Of a stretch of DNA of 64,000 nucleotides, positions 1 through 7,950 are shown one piece after another. The DNA comes from Parasphingorhabdus marina DSM 22363 (GTDB lineage Bacteria > Pseudomonadota > Alphaproteobacteria > Sphingomonadales > Sphingomonadaceae), in NCBI RefSeq assembly GCF_900128895.1, contig NZ_FSQW01000001.1:1116001-1180000 (forward strand), in the 5' to 3' direction. A program made the translations under genes and the position numbers. The notes beneath the pieces were generated by a model that saw only the letters and a program-made list of their open reading frames with translations, did not search any database and was not told the origin of the DNA. Numbering within the stretch: the stretch's first letter is position 1; the number at the start of each line of letters is the position of its first letter.

Positions 1-225
1 CATCGATGGCTGCAGCGGCGTGCGATAACCGGAACTTGTCGCCATGATCTGGCTCATCGATTTGCCCTGGTCGGTCATCGCCATGGCTTTTTCAAAATCG
101 AGATCGCGCGCCTTGTATCCGGGTGTTCCGGCATTGGCGATGTTGGAGGCGAGCATGTTGAGCCGCTGGGATCGCAAGGCGAGTGCGGTTCCGTGGATGC
201 CAAATATCTTGTCTGCACCGGGCAT
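1..225 (-). CDS. flgB: FlgB, flagellar basal-body proximal rod protein (5' part only)
   Basis: FlgB is an inner rod subunit exported by the flagellar type III apparatus. The visible 75 codons give the conserved rod N-terminus, with the motif NIANAGTPGYKARD at residues 28-41 that is typical of FlgB/FlgC/FlgG family proteins, followed by a region typical of FlgB. The gene runs off the left edge, so about half of the usual ~130 residues is missing. The ATG at 225 has an AGGA sequence about 12 bases upstream. A strong sigma-54 promoter lies upstream at 326-341 on the same strand, and the rest of the flg operon presumably continues beyond the window. Confidence 0.93.
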   Translation of the reverse strand, partial: MPGADKIFGIHGTALALRSQRLNMLASNIANAGTPGYKARDLDFEKAMAMTDQGKSMSQIMATSSGYRTPLQPSM

Positions 226-266
226 ATCAATCGTCCATTTCCTGGCGAGCCTCTGCTCGTCCGCGT

Positions 267-293
267 TAAATCTTTCGCTTCTCCCGCCGTTTT
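267..293 (+). promoter_or_regulatory. Sigma-28 (FliA) promoter for the motA-motB-like pair
   Basis: TAAA at 267-270, a 15-base spacer, then GCCGTTTT at 286-293. This fits the FliA consensus TAAA-N15-GCCGATAA and matches the sites before flgM, fliC and fliD in this window. The start codon is about 185 bases downstream, giving a long leader. Confidence 0.65.
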
Positions 294-325
294 TGCTTGT
301 GTGGCACGAGTAGCCCCAACGAACA

Positions 326-341
326 TGCAAACGGTGTGCCA
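326..341 (-). promoter_or_regulatory. Sigma-54 promoter for flgB
   Basis: On the minus strand the site reads TGGCACACCGTTTGCA, with exactly ten bases between the GG and GC dinucleotides, as sigma-54 requires. The predicted start near 314 lies about 90 bases before the flgB ATG. Confidence 0.85.
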
Positions 342-477
342 GTTTGCCTTATGATGGAATTTGGGTGGCTCGTGTCGCGGATTTGCGCCGGTTTTCCGGA
401 GATGCGGCAACACGGCATCCGGAAGCGGCAAGGATTTGCCGGTTTACATATGCGCGTCCGGAAGGGGCAGGTGGTTT

Positions 478-1194
478 ATGCAGCAAAGTCTGACCAATGC
501 GATGGTGTTCGTGGATCCGCTGGCCCTGTGTCTGGTGGTGCTGGGAAGCCTCATTCTCGCCGGAACCCAGGAAGGGTGGCGCAGCTTCGCCAGTGCCATG
601 TCGGCTTTGCCCGTGGCATTCCGTAACGACCAGCATGCCGATGCCCAAATTGCCAAAGCGGCCGTGAAACGGGTCGAGCGCATGGTCGAAAAGCGGGGAA
701 TCTACACCGCGGACCGGGTCAAGGTGGATCCGCTGTTTGTCAAACAGGTAATCCGCGAAATGGCCAATCAGAAAAACCCGGCTGCTTTTCGTGACTGGGC
801 CATGAAAAATATTCACGAGCGCGAGGTCCGGCACGTTCCGGGCGCGCGATACTGGTCCACCGTTTCCGAGATTGCGCCAGCGCTTGGCATGATCGGTACC
901 GTGATTGGTCTGGTGCTGATGTTTGGCCATGTCGAAGATGCGGCGGCGATTGGCCGCGCGATGGCGGTGGCGATGCTGACCACATTATATGGCCTGCTTC
1001 TCGCCAATCTGATTGCCGGTCCGCTGGCCATCCGACTGGCCCGCGCCTCGGAAAGCGAGATTGCCTGGCAGCGGGAATTTGCCGAGGAACTGTGCCGGAT
1101 CGCCGAACGTGAATATCAAACCGGCCTTTCGGGCGTGGCGTCGCCGGTTTCCGGGCGCGGGTTCAGTCCCGATGGATTTAGCCAATGCGCCTGA
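478..1194 (+). CDS. MotA/TolQ/ExbB-family flagellar stator protein, N-terminally short
   Basis: This is probably the ion-channel subunit of the flagellar motor stator. The 238 residues show hydrophobic segments at about 9-29, 133-152 and 163-185. The last two carry the MotA-type pattern APALGMIGTVIGLV followed by LTTLYGLLLAN. MotA normally has four membrane segments, and the one ahead of the large cytoplasmic loop is single here: the first helix seems absent, giving a TolQ/ExbB-like topology. The ATG at 478 has GGGGCAGG upstream; the frame is open further 5' but shows no extra hydrophobic segment. It overlaps the MotB-like gene by 10 bases and is preceded by a sigma-28 promoter, as motA often is. 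TolQ/ExbB is the alternative, but the flagellar context favours MotA. Confidence 0.8.
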   Translation: MQQSLTNAMVFVDPLALCLVVLGSLILAGTQEGWRSFASAMSALPVAFRNDQHADAQIAKAAVKRVERMVEKRGIYTADRVKVDPLFVKQVIREMANQKNPAAFRDWAMKNIHEREVRHVPGARYWSTVSEIAPALGMIGTVIGLVLMFGHVEDAAAIGRAMAVAMLTTLYGLLLANLIAGPLAIRLARASESEIAWQREFAEELCRIAEREYQTGLSGVASPVSGRGFSPDGFSQCA

Positions 1195-1655
1195 TGCACC
1201 GGCCCCGCTGGCTGACGTCATTTCTGGATCTTGTGCTGATCATGCTGGGTGCCATGGCATTGCTGATTGCCAACAAGCTTGAGGGAAATCGCGTCCTTGA
1301 GGCCGTATCCGATACATTTGGCGGACCCGGCCTAGTGGCTTCACTGCCGCCTATGCCCGTTGACCAGATATTCGAAAACCAGGAAGCACGGCTGTCCGCC
1401 GAAGGCATCGTCCGGATACAGACGCTTTCCCGCCAGGTTTCAGAGAGTCAGAATATCGTCCACATCCGTGTTCCCGTCGAACAAACCCGGGAAGACCGGT
1501 TGCAGGGATGGGAACTGGCGGCGGCGAGGACGGCCTCGATTGCCTGGCAGCTGCGTCAAAATGGTGTGGCCGAAGACCGGATTGTACCTCGCATGCCAGA
1601 TTCTGCGGTGAGCGAAGGCCCTGCGCATGTCACGCTGGAGCTGCGCACGAAATAG
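1185..1655 (+). CDS. MotB-like stator partner with reduced OmpA-like domain
   Basis: Small (156 residues) partner of the MotA-like protein. A single membrane helix at about 12-30 contains Asp15 in the FLDLVL context, matching the proton-carrying aspartate of MotB. Residues ~60-140 resemble the C-terminal OmpA-like fold: a segment like FENQEARLSAEG, then GWELAAARTAS at 108-118, which aligns with the NWELSxxRA motif. The usual GHTD loop is not recognisable (HIRVPVEQ instead), and the protein is about half the length of MotB. The start overlaps the upstream stop codon region, so the two are translationally linked. The function as a stator anchor is inferred from pairing and motifs. Confidence 0.68.
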   Translation: MRLMHRPRWLTSFLDLVLIMLGAMALLIANKLEGNRVLEAVSDTFGGPGLVASLPPMPVDQIFENQEARLSAEGIVRIQTLSRQVSESQNIVHIRVPVEQTREDRLQGWELAAARTASIAWQLRQNGVAEDRIVPRMPDSAVSEGPAHVTLELRTK

Positions 1656-1680
1656 GCATTTCGTCAGCCTCGTGCATAAC

Positions 1681-1695
1681 TGGCATCCTTTTTGC
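1681..1695 (+). promoter_or_regulatory. Sigma-54 promoter for flgA-flgM-flgN
   Basis: TGGCATCCTTTTTGC with ten bases between GG and GC. It sits 37 bases ahead of the flgA start, between the MotB-like gene and flgA. Confidence 0.8.
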
Positions 1696-1731
1696 TTCGG
1701 AAGCTCCGATATTTAATGTGACGAGGTATTG

Positions 1732-2256
1732 ATGATGCACATGGTCCGAACGACAATGACAGTTACCGCTGCCGCGCTGGCCCTGGTTTCCGGGCCCGCT
1801 GGCGCAGCCAGCCAGTTTCAGGACACGGCCGGTCTCGACCGGCTGGTTTCGGAGACAATCGGTGCTGAAATCGGTGAGCCAGGTGGAGCGAGAACGGCAG
1901 TAGACAATCGCCTGCGCCTCGCAACATGTCCGGCAGAACCGCGGGTAGAAGGCCCGGTATTTGGAGCGGCCATCGTTCGGTGTCCGGAGCTGGGCTGGCG
2001 CATAAGGGTGCCGCTCAACATGGATGCGCAGGGAAAATCCCGGGCAGCACAACCGGAGAAAGCCGAAATTCTGATCCGGCGGGGTCAGAATGTCATTCTG
2101 GTCTATCGCGGCGCGGGTTTTTCGCTCAGCAAGCAGATGATCGCGGATGAAAACGGGGCCATTGGCGACCTGATTGCCGTCCGCCAGGATCGCCGCAGTC
2201 CGCGGATTTTGGCCGAAGTCACGGGGAATGGGCAGGTCATTCTGCCGACCCCATAA
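1732..2256 (+). CDS. flgA: FlgA, P-ring assembly chaperone
   Basis: FlgA is a periplasmic chaperone that helps FlgI assemble the P-ring. The 174-residue product begins with a Sec signal peptide ending near GPAGAAS, and its last ~70 residues (LIRRGQNVILVYRGAG onward) form the SAF/FlgA C-terminal domain. ATGs at 1732, 1735 and 1741 are all possible; an ACGAGG sequence at 1721-1726 suits 1732 or 1735. It lies directly behind a sigma-54 promoter and leads into flgM. Confidence 0.85.
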   Translation: MMHMVRTTMTVTAAALALVSGPAGAASQFQDTAGLDRLVSETIGAEIGEPGGARTAVDNRLRLATCPAEPRVEGPVFGAAIVRCPELGWRIRVPLNMDAQGKSRAAQPEKAEILIRRGQNVILVYRGAGFSLSKQMIADENGAIGDLIAVRQDRRSPRILAEVTGNGQVILPTP

Positions 2257-2265
2257 ATTTTTTGT

Positions 2266-2292
2266 TAAAGAAATCCCGCGAGCGGCCGTTAT
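2266..2292 (+). promoter_or_regulatory. Sigma-28 promoter for flgM-flgN
   Basis: TAAA at 2266-2269, 15-base spacer, GCCGTTAT at 2285-2292. The flgM start codon follows after 36 bases. A FliA-dependent flgM promoter in addition to read-through from flgA is the usual arrangement for the anti-sigma factor. Confidence 0.8.
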
Positions 2293-2328
2293 CAGGCATA
2301 CGCGAGAATATTTTGAAGGACACGAGCA

Positions 2329-2613
2329 ATGAAACCGATTTCGCAACAGGGAATTTCCGCCAGTGATCTGGCCCGGAATCTTGCTGCCCCGAAAGTCGCG
2401 AAAAGCGAAGGTCAGGGCGAAAAAGCCAAAACGGATCCGTCCCAGCCGGTCGTGCGCAGCGTGGCAGCCGAAATTGCCAGCCAGGGCGCACCGGTCAATG
2501 CAGAGCGAATTGCCATGATCAAGGCAGCGATTGCGGAAGGTCGTTATCCGGTTGATCCGGAAAAGATCGCCCAGCAGATGATCGCGCTGGATCTGGACAG
2601 CGGGCGGGACTGA
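2329..2613 (+). CDS. flgM: FlgM, anti-sigma-28 factor
   Basis: FlgM binds FliA and holds it inactive until the hook is finished and FlgM is exported. The 94 residues match the family's length and shape: a disordered, charged N-terminal half and a helical C-terminal half, with VNAERIAMIKAAIAEGRYPV at about 56-75 typical of the sigma-28-binding region. GGACACGAGCA precedes the ATG. Its TGA overlaps the ATG of the next gene. Two promoters feed it: sigma-54 through flgA and its own sigma-28 site. Confidence 0.9.
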   Translation: MKPISQQGISASDLARNLAAPKVAKSEGQGEKAKTDPSQPVVRSVAAEIASQGAPVNAERIAMIKAAIAEGRYPVDPEKIAQQMIALDLDSGRD

Positions 2614-2909
2614 TGGCTTCCCTCAATATTTCCGAGTTTGAAGCCGCGCAGCGCAATCTTGTGGCAGCGCTGGACGGCCATTCGGCCGACGAGATTCTGA
2701 TCTGTTGCGAAGAATTGCAGCAGGCATCGGATGACCTGCGCGCAAGAAGCGGGGGCTCCGACACTTCCCTGTCGCAAGAAAAAATCAGCGAGATCGAGGA
2801 GCTTAATCTCGCGGCTCGTTACCGGATCCGGTTCCTGCACGACATGTGCCGCGCGCGGATGTTCATGATCGCCAACCAGGGCGACAGCCAGACCTACAGC
2901 CCGCTTTGA
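2613..2909 (+). CDS. FlgN-like flagellar export chaperone
   Basis: A 98-residue, mostly helical protein starting at an ATG overlapping the flgM stop (TGATG). Position right after flgM, size and predicted coiled-coil character fit FlgN, the chaperone for the hook-filament junction proteins FlgK and FlgL. Sequence similarity in this family is weak, so the call leans mainly on context. Confidence 0.6.
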   Translation: MASLNISEFEAAQRNLVAALDGHSADEILICCEELQQASDDLRARSGGSDTSLSQEKISEIEELNLAARYRIRFLHDMCRARMFMIANQGDSQTYSPL

Positions 2910-2978
2910 CAGCTTCCTGTTAACCTATTGTGGAACAGGCATAAAAACCACAATATATTTTCGCTTCAACAACAAAAC

Positions 2979-2993
2979 TGGCACGGTAGTTGC
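2979..2993 (+). promoter_or_regulatory. Sigma-54 promoter for the transglycosylase-flhA-fliA operon
   Basis: TGGCACGGTAGTTGC, a near-perfect match with correct ten-base GG/GC spacing. It lies 36 bases before the transglycosylase start codon. Because fliA is third in this run, sigma-54 here would control production of sigma-28. Confidence 0.88.
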
Positions 2994-3028
2994 TTTGATA
3001 TTCCCGAAGACAAATTTTGGGGAATATC

Positions 3029-3850
3029 ATGGCAAACATATCGGCAGCGGGGAGCATCGGTCACGACCGCGTGACCCGGGCGATTGCCAGTTCTGCCCAG
3101 CGTACCGGGGTGGATTTCAACTATCTCCTCGGACAGGCCAAAATCGAAAGCGGTCTGGATCCCCAGGCCAGGGCCCGGACCTCCAGTGCGACCGGACTGT
3201 TTCAGTTTATTGATCAAAGCTGGCTTGGCGTGATCGAAAAGCATGGCCACAAACATGGCCTCGACTGGGCGCGAGCGGCAATTTCCCAAAACAGCAGAGG
3301 CCGCTTTCAGGTTGCCGACAGCAGCCTGAAAAGCCAGATCCTGGACCTGCGCAAAAATCCCGAAATCGCGTCGCTGATGGCGGCGGAATTTGCGTCGGAC
3401 AACAAGGATTATCTGGAAGGCCGCCTTGGCAAACGCGCCGCTCCGGTGGACCTGTATCTCGCCCATTTTCTCGGTCCTGCCGGTGCGCGAAAATTCCTGT
3501 CTTTGCACGAGCGCAATCCCGACGGTGCCGCGGCACCGCACATGATGCGGGCAGCCGGTGCCAACAAATCGATTTTCTATACCACAGGCGGCGCTCCGCG
3601 CAGCTTTGACGAAATCCGGCAAAGATTTGCCGCCAAGCTGGAACGGTTCTCACCGGGCGTGGAGGCTCATCGGCCTTCCGCTCCCGGCGGGGAATCTTCT
3701 CCTGTCACCAACACCGTCCAACCTGCCGATTATGTCCGGCTGGCCAGCCAGCGTGCTGCCCGGCCGGTGGCAGCTTCGACCCCGACCTACAATGAAAGTG
3801 CACATATGGCCTACATGCTTCTCGCCTCTCTCGGAGCGACACCCCGATGA
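3029..3850 (+). CDS. SLT-type lytic transglycosylase in the flhA operon
   Basis: Predicted peptidoglycan-cleaving enzyme that could open the wall for the rod. Of 273 residues the first ~170 carry an SLT fold: catalytic Glu40 in AKIESGLDP, then ATGLFQFIDQSW. The C-terminal ~100 residues are proline- and alanine-rich without a recognised domain. There is no Sec signal peptide, which would fit export through the flagellar machinery, as for FlgJ; this is inference. The ATG at 3029 follows GGGGAATATC; an upstream TTG at 3017 is less likely. The stop overlaps the flhA start (ATGA). Confidence 0.8.
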   Translation: MANISAAGSIGHDRVTRAIASSAQRTGVDFNYLLGQAKIESGLDPQARARTSSATGLFQFIDQSWLGVIEKHGHKHGLDWARAAISQNSRGRFQVADSSLKSQILDLRKNPEIASLMAAEFASDNKDYLEGRLGKRAAPVDLYLAHFLGPAGARKFLSLHERNPDGAAAPHMMRAAGANKSIFYTTGGAPRSFDEIRQRFAAKLERFSPGVEAHRPSAPGGESSPVTNTVQPADYVRLASQRAARPVAASTPTYNESAHMAYMLLASLGATPR

Positions 3851-5964
3851 GTGAGCTGGCCCCCAAGAAAATCAACTGGCTCGGCGGCATTCAGGCCTCC
3901 GTGCTCCCTGTTGCCACATTGATGATGGTGATATTCATGGTGCTTCCGGTGCCGGCTACCGTGCTGGACATTGGATTCATCACCAATATCATGATTTCGC
4001 TCGCAGTCCTGATGGTGGCGCTGAATGCCAACAAGCCGCTCGATTTCTCGAGTTTTCCAACGGTTTTGCTGTTTGCAACGCTGCTGCGCCTGGCGCTGAA
4101 TGTCGCCTCGACCCGCGTGGTGCTGGTCGACGGCCACAATGGTGGTGACGCCGCCGGCAAGGTAATCGAGGCCTTTGGCAGCTTCCTGATCGGCGGCGAC
4201 TATGTCGTCGGTATATTTGTTTTCGCGATCCTGATGATTATCAATCTGGTCGTGATCACCAAGGGTGCGGGACGCGTTTCGGAAGTGTCCGCCCGGTTCA
4301 CTCTCGATGCCTTGCCAGGCAAGCAGATGGCGATTGACGCCGATCTCAATGCCGGCCTGCTCAGCCCCGAAGAAGCGAAAGAGCGGCGGCAGGACGTTGC
4401 GACAGAAGCGGACTTTTATGGTTCGATGGATGGTGCCTCGAAATTCGTCAAAGGCGATGCCATTGCCGGCGTGCTGATCCTGACGATCAATATTATCGGT
4501 GGCATCATATTGGGTACAGTCAGCCATGGCCTGTCGATCGGGGAGGCGGCGGAAAGCTATATCCTGCTGTCGATCGGTGACGCACTGGTTGCCCAGATTC
4601 CGGCACTGCTGCTTTCGATTGCCGCGGCGGCGATCGTCACCCGCGTCGCTTCACCCCACAATCTCGCCGGTCAGATTTCCTCGCAATTCGGACTCAGCAA
4701 GGCGTGGACCCCGGTGGCGGGCATATTGCTGATCCTCGGTATGCTGCCCGGCATGCCGCATCTGATCATCTTGCCGGCCGGTGCGCTGGCCGCCTTTATC
4801 GCCTGGCGATTGCGCAACAAGGATGATCAGCCAGAAGAGCTGCCTGCGCCCGTTGAACCGGAAAATCCCAATCTGATCGAGTGGAACGATGTATCGGAAG
4901 GCGCACAGCTGGGACTGGAAATCGGTTACGGACTGGTGCCGCTGGTCGACGAGCGCAAGGGCGAACCGCTGATGCGCCGGGTCACCGGAATCCGCCGACA
5001 GATTTCCAAGGAACTGGGGTTTGTCATTCCGCTGGTCCGTGTCACCGACAATATGGCGCTCGAACCGAACAGCTATCGTATCACGATTGGCGGGATGATC
5101 CTTGCGGAAGACAAGATCTATCCGGATGATCTGCTCGCGCTGGACAGCGGGGATATTGAGGGCGAAATTGCAGGGCAGCCCTGCAAGGATCCAACCTTCG
5201 GTCTGGATGCACTCTGGATTTCGCCGGACAAGCGCAGCGAGGCTGTCATCGCCGGTTACACGGTTGTTGATGCTTCCACCGTGGTGGCGACGCATCTCAA
5301 CCAGATGATCCGCCTCAACGCCAGCGAACTGTTTGGGATGGACGAAGCGCAGAAATTGCTGGAGCATCTCAAGGACAGCGCACCGCAACTGGTCGAAGGT
5401 CTGACACCGCAGCCCCTGTCGCTGTTCATGGTCTCGGCGATCTGCCGCTCGCTGCTCGCCGAGGGCGTGCCGCTCAAGGATTTCCGCCGGATTTGCTCGG
5501 CAATGATCGAAGCGGCCGAACCCGATGCGGATCTGCCGACGCTGGTCGAAGGTGTGCGGCAGCGGATTGGTTCGATCATCATCCAGTCGCTGGTCCCGGT
5601 GAACATGCCGCTGCCGGTGGTGACGCTGGATGGCGAGCTGGAAACCCTTCTCGCCCAGGCGATGAAAGTCGGTGCGGAAGCCGAGCATCCCATCGAACCC
5701 AATCTGGCGCAGCGCATTGTCACCTCGATCGAAAATGCCGCGATGCCAATCATGGCGGAAGCGCGCAGCTTCGCGATCATCACTTCGCCGATTGCCCGCC
5801 GGGCCCTGTCCCGGCTGCTCAAACCCCGGTTCCCGGAGACACCGGTGCTGTCCTTCCTTGAACTGCCTGATGACAAGGCGGTGGAAGTGGTGGCCAGTGT
5901 CGGCACCGGCGAACCCAACAGTCTTCCTGACCCGCAGTCCGGTCAGATGATGTCAGATTCTTGA
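3847..5964 (+). CDS. flhA: FlhA, flagellar type III export gate protein
   Basis: Inner-membrane export gate component that receives substrate-chaperone complexes. At 705 residues it has full family length: about eight membrane helices in the first ~330 residues, the FHIPEP-family signature around RLALNVASTRVVLV, and a soluble C-terminal domain. It starts inside the transglycosylase stop codon, and fliA follows seven bases after its stop, so the three genes form one unit behind the sigma-54 promoter at 2979. Confidence 0.97.
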   Translation: MSELAPKKINWLGGIQASVLPVATLMMVIFMVLPVPATVLDIGFITNIMISLAVLMVALNANKPLDFSSFPTVLLFATLLRLALNVASTRVVLVDGHNGGDAAGKVIEAFGSFLIGGDYVVGIFVFAILMIINLVVITKGAGRVSEVSARFTLDALPGKQMAIDADLNAGLLSPEEAKERRQDVATEADFYGSMDGASKFVKGDAIAGVLILTINIIGGIILGTVSHGLSIGEAAESYILLSIGDALVAQIPALLLSIAAAAIVTRVASPHNLAGQISSQFGLSKAWTPVAGILLILGMLPGMPHLIILPAGALAAFIAWRLRNKDDQPEELPAPVEPENPNLIEWNDVSEGAQLGLEIGYGLVPLVDERKGEPLMRRVTGIRRQISKELGFVIPLVRVTDNMALEPNSYRITIGGMILAEDKIYPDDLLALDSGDIEGEIAGQPCKDPTFGLDALWISPDKRSEAVIAGYTVVDASTVVATHLNQMIRLNASELFGMDEAQKLLEHLKDSAPQLVEGLTPQPLSLFMVSAICRSLLAEGVPLKDFRRICSAMIEAAEPDADLPTLVEGVRQRIGSIIIQSLVPVNMPLPVVTLDGELETLLAQAMKVGAEAEHPIEPNLAQRIVTSIENAAMPIMAEARSFAIITSPIARRALSRLLKPRFPETPVLSFLELPDDKAVEVVASVGTGEPNSLPDPQSGQMMSDS

Positions 5965-5971
5965 AGAGGAA

Positions 5972-6712
5972 ATGCGGGAAATGCAACATGTTCCACCCCA
6001 GTCACTGACCTATAACCGCAATCCGGGCGATGCCGGACCCGAGGAGCTGACAACCCGGCATATTCCGCTGGTGCGCAAGATTGCCTGGCATGTGCATGGC
6101 CGGATGTCGAAATCGGTTGAGCTGGAGGATCTGATCCAGATCGGCATGGTCGCGCTGGTTGAAGCTGCGCAGAATTATGAAGACCGCGGCTATGGTTTTG
6201 CCACCTATGCAAGCATGCGTATCCGCGGGGCGATGATCGATCATATCCGCAAGATCAGCAATATCTGCCGCTCGGCCATGGCCTTGCAGAAACAGGTCAA
6301 GGCAGCCGAGCACCAGCTGTCACAGGAATTGGGCCGCGCGCCCTCGGAGATCGAAATTGCGGCGGCGCTGAACATGGATATCGAGACCTTCCGGGAACAA
6401 TATGACCGGGCACAGAATATCGCGATCGATTCGATGGATGAGGTCTATTCGGATCACAACATGTGGTTTGCCGATGTCGAAGACAAGGCGGATGACGTGC
6501 TGGAACGCAAGCAGATGAAAGAGGTGCTCGCTCTGTGCATCGGCAAGCTGAAGGAACGCGAGGCGATGGTATTGCAGCTCTATTTTGTTGAGGAAATGAA
6601 CCTCGATGAAATCGGGCTGACGATGGACATCAGCGCCGGCCGGGTCTGCCAGATCAAGAAAAGTGCAACCGACAAGTTGCGGGAGATGCTGGCAGGTCAT
6701 TACGACAGATAA
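5972..6712 (+). CDS. fliA: FliA, flagellar sigma factor 28
   Basis: Sigma-70-family factor for late flagellar genes. The 246 residues show region 2 (RHIPLVRKIAWHVHGR, then LEDLIQIGMVALVEAA), region 3 (QELGRAPSEIEIAAAL) and region 4 with a helix-turn-helix (MNLDEIGLTMDISAGRVCQI). The ATG at 5972 lies very close to AGAGG; the ATG at 5981 has better spacing and is an alternative start. Its likely targets in this window are the five TAAA-N15-CCGTT-like sites. A bidirectional terminator follows at once. Confidence 0.95.
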   Translation: MREMQHVPPQSLTYNRNPGDAGPEELTTRHIPLVRKIAWHVHGRMSKSVELEDLIQIGMVALVEAAQNYEDRGYGFATYASMRIRGAMIDHIRKISNICRSAMALQKQVKAAEHQLSQELGRAPSEIEIAAALNMDIETFREQYDRAQNIAIDSMDEVYSDHNMWFADVEDKADDVLERKQMKEVLALCIGKLKEREAMVLQLYFVEEMNLDEIGLTMDISAGRVCQIKKSATDKLREMLAGHYDR

Positions 6713-6736
6713 AATTTCTTTGCTGTTCCCCAAAAG

Positions 6737-6774
6737 AGAAACCCCCAGCCCGGGAGGACTGGGGGTTTCTTTTC
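6737..6774. terminator. Bidirectional terminator between fliA and fliC
   Basis: Perfect 12-base stem AGAAACCCCCAG / CTGGGGGTTTCT with a 10-base loop. TTTC follows on the plus strand and CTTTT on the minus strand, so it can end fliA and the convergent fliC. Confidence 0.9.
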
Positions 6775-6852
6775 GTCTGCCCGGTGGGATCCTCCTGGAC
6801 GGCTGGTCTCAAGTACCGTCTCAGAAGGAAGCCTCCACCTCGGCGTCCGGGC

Positions 6853-7668
6853 TTACCTTAAAAGGGAAAGAACACCCTGCTGGCTCTGGTTCGCCTGTGC
6901 GAGCATGGCTGTGGAAGCCTGGCTCAGGATCTGCGACTTGGCGAGATTTGTGGTCTCGGCCGAGAAGTCCACATCCATGATCCGCGAACGCGATTCCGTG
7001 ATGTTGGTGACCCGGTCGGTCAGGTTGCTGACCGTGGTCTGCAGACGGTTCTGGGACGCACCAAGCGTAGCCTGTGCCGTGGTAATCGTATCCAGGGCGG
7101 TGGCGATGGTGGTCAGGGCCGTGTTGGCATCCGCAACCGTGGCAACAGACGTTGCGTTCACACCCAGTGCGGTTGCATCAACGTCGGTCAGTGCAATCGA
7201 AACCGTTTCTGCAGCATTGGAGCCGGTCTGAATGGCCAGCGATGCGTTGGTACCGTCAAGCAGTGCAACACCGTTGAACTGGGTACGCGAAGCCACATCA
7301 CCGATCTGGGAGATCAGTTCGCCGACTTCGGCCTGCAGGTTGGTCCGGTCACCAGCAGACAGTGTGCCGTTGGCAGACTGAACAGCCAGTTCGCGCATAC
7401 GCTGCAGCATGTTGGTGATTTCGTTCATGCCGCCTTCTGCGGTCTGAGCCAGCGAGATGCCGTCATTGGCATTCCGGATGGCCATGTTCAGGCCACGAAC
7501 TTCAGAGGTCATGCGGGTGGCAACGGCCAAACCGGCAGCATCGTCAGCTGCGTTGTTGATACGTTGTCCCGTGGACAGGCGTTCGATGGACTTTGCAAGA
7601 CTCATCTCCGCCGAGTTGGAAGCGGTGGACGCACGCAGCGCCGACACGTTTGTTCCTATTACAGTCAT
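6853..7668 (-). CDS. fliC: FliC, flagellin
   Basis: Filament subunit. The 271 residues carry the conserved N-terminal D0/D1 helices ([31 protein letters not shown] at about 37-56) and the C-terminal helices ([22 protein letters not shown] region), joined by a short threonine/alanine-rich middle, so it is a compact flagellin with little D2/D3. The ATG at 7668 has AAGGA at proper spacing. The only flagellin in the window, it has its own sigma-28 promoter and is divergent from the sigma-54 activator. Confidence 0.97.
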   Translation of the reverse strand: MTVIGTNVSALRASTASNSAEMSLAKSIERLSTGQRINNAADDAAGLAVATRMTSEVRGLNMAIRNANDGISLAQTAEGGMNEITNMLQRMRELAVQSANGTLSAGDRTNLQAEVGELISQIGDVASRTQFNGVALLDGTNASLAIQTGSNAAETVSIALTDVDATALGVNATSVATVADANTALTTIATALDTITTAQATLGASQNRLQTTVSNLTDRVTNITESRSRIMDVDFSAETTNLAKSQILSQASTAMLAQANQSQQGVLSLLR

Positions 7669-7732
7669 TGGTATTCCTTTCATACTTCACTGGTCGGGGC
7701 GGCTCAGTTCATCCAAAGCGGCCTCAGAAGCG

Positions 7733-7759
7733 TTAACGGTGACCATGGGGTTTCCTTTA
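7733..7759 (-). promoter_or_regulatory. Sigma-28 promoter for fliC
   Basis: On the minus strand TAAA (7759-7756), a 15-base spacer and ACCGTTAA (7740-7733). The -10-like element ends 64 bases before the fliC start codon. Confidence 0.78.
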
Positions 7760-7851
7760 GATAAATTCACAAGTAGCTGAAAAATTGTGGAAAATACCCG
7801 ATTGCCGGGGGCTGTTTCTGGCGGTTTCGGCTATGAGGGGAGCGATTTTTT

Positions 7852-7902
7852 CTGTCGGAAAGCCGACGAACGCCCCGGTTTTCCAACTGTCGAAAACCCG
7901 AC
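7852..7902 (+). promoter_or_regulatory. Two tandem copies of an inverted-repeat site, candidate activator-binding sites
   Basis: CTGTCGGAAAGCCGAC (7852-7867) and CTGTCGAAAACCCGAC (7887-7902) are identical at 14 of 16 positions, each being a small inverted repeat (GTCG..CGAC). Their starts are 35 bases apart. They lie about 50-100 bases upstream of the sigma-54 promoter at 7951, the expected place for enhancer sites of a sigma-54 activator, and also upstream of fliC on the other side. Confidence 0.5.
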
Positions 7903-7950
7903 ACTCTCCGGCACCTTAAAATAAACTGTTGAAAAACAACGATTTTAAAC

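Noticed and set aside
421-445. CGGC-AAGGAT-TTGC resembling a sigma-54 promoter for motA
   Set aside because: GG-to-GC spacing is one base short and the -24 element lacks the T; the sigma-28 site upstream is better.
2613-2909. Considered the small gene after flgM as an unknown gene rather than flgN
   Set aside because: Size, helical character and position fit FlgN; kept as FlgN-like with reduced confidence.
7687-7746. 19-residue leader peptide frame upstream of fliC with a good ribosome-binding site
   Set aside because: It overlaps the sigma-28 -10 element, so the main fliC transcript would start inside it; no sign of attenuation such as a terminator stem follows.
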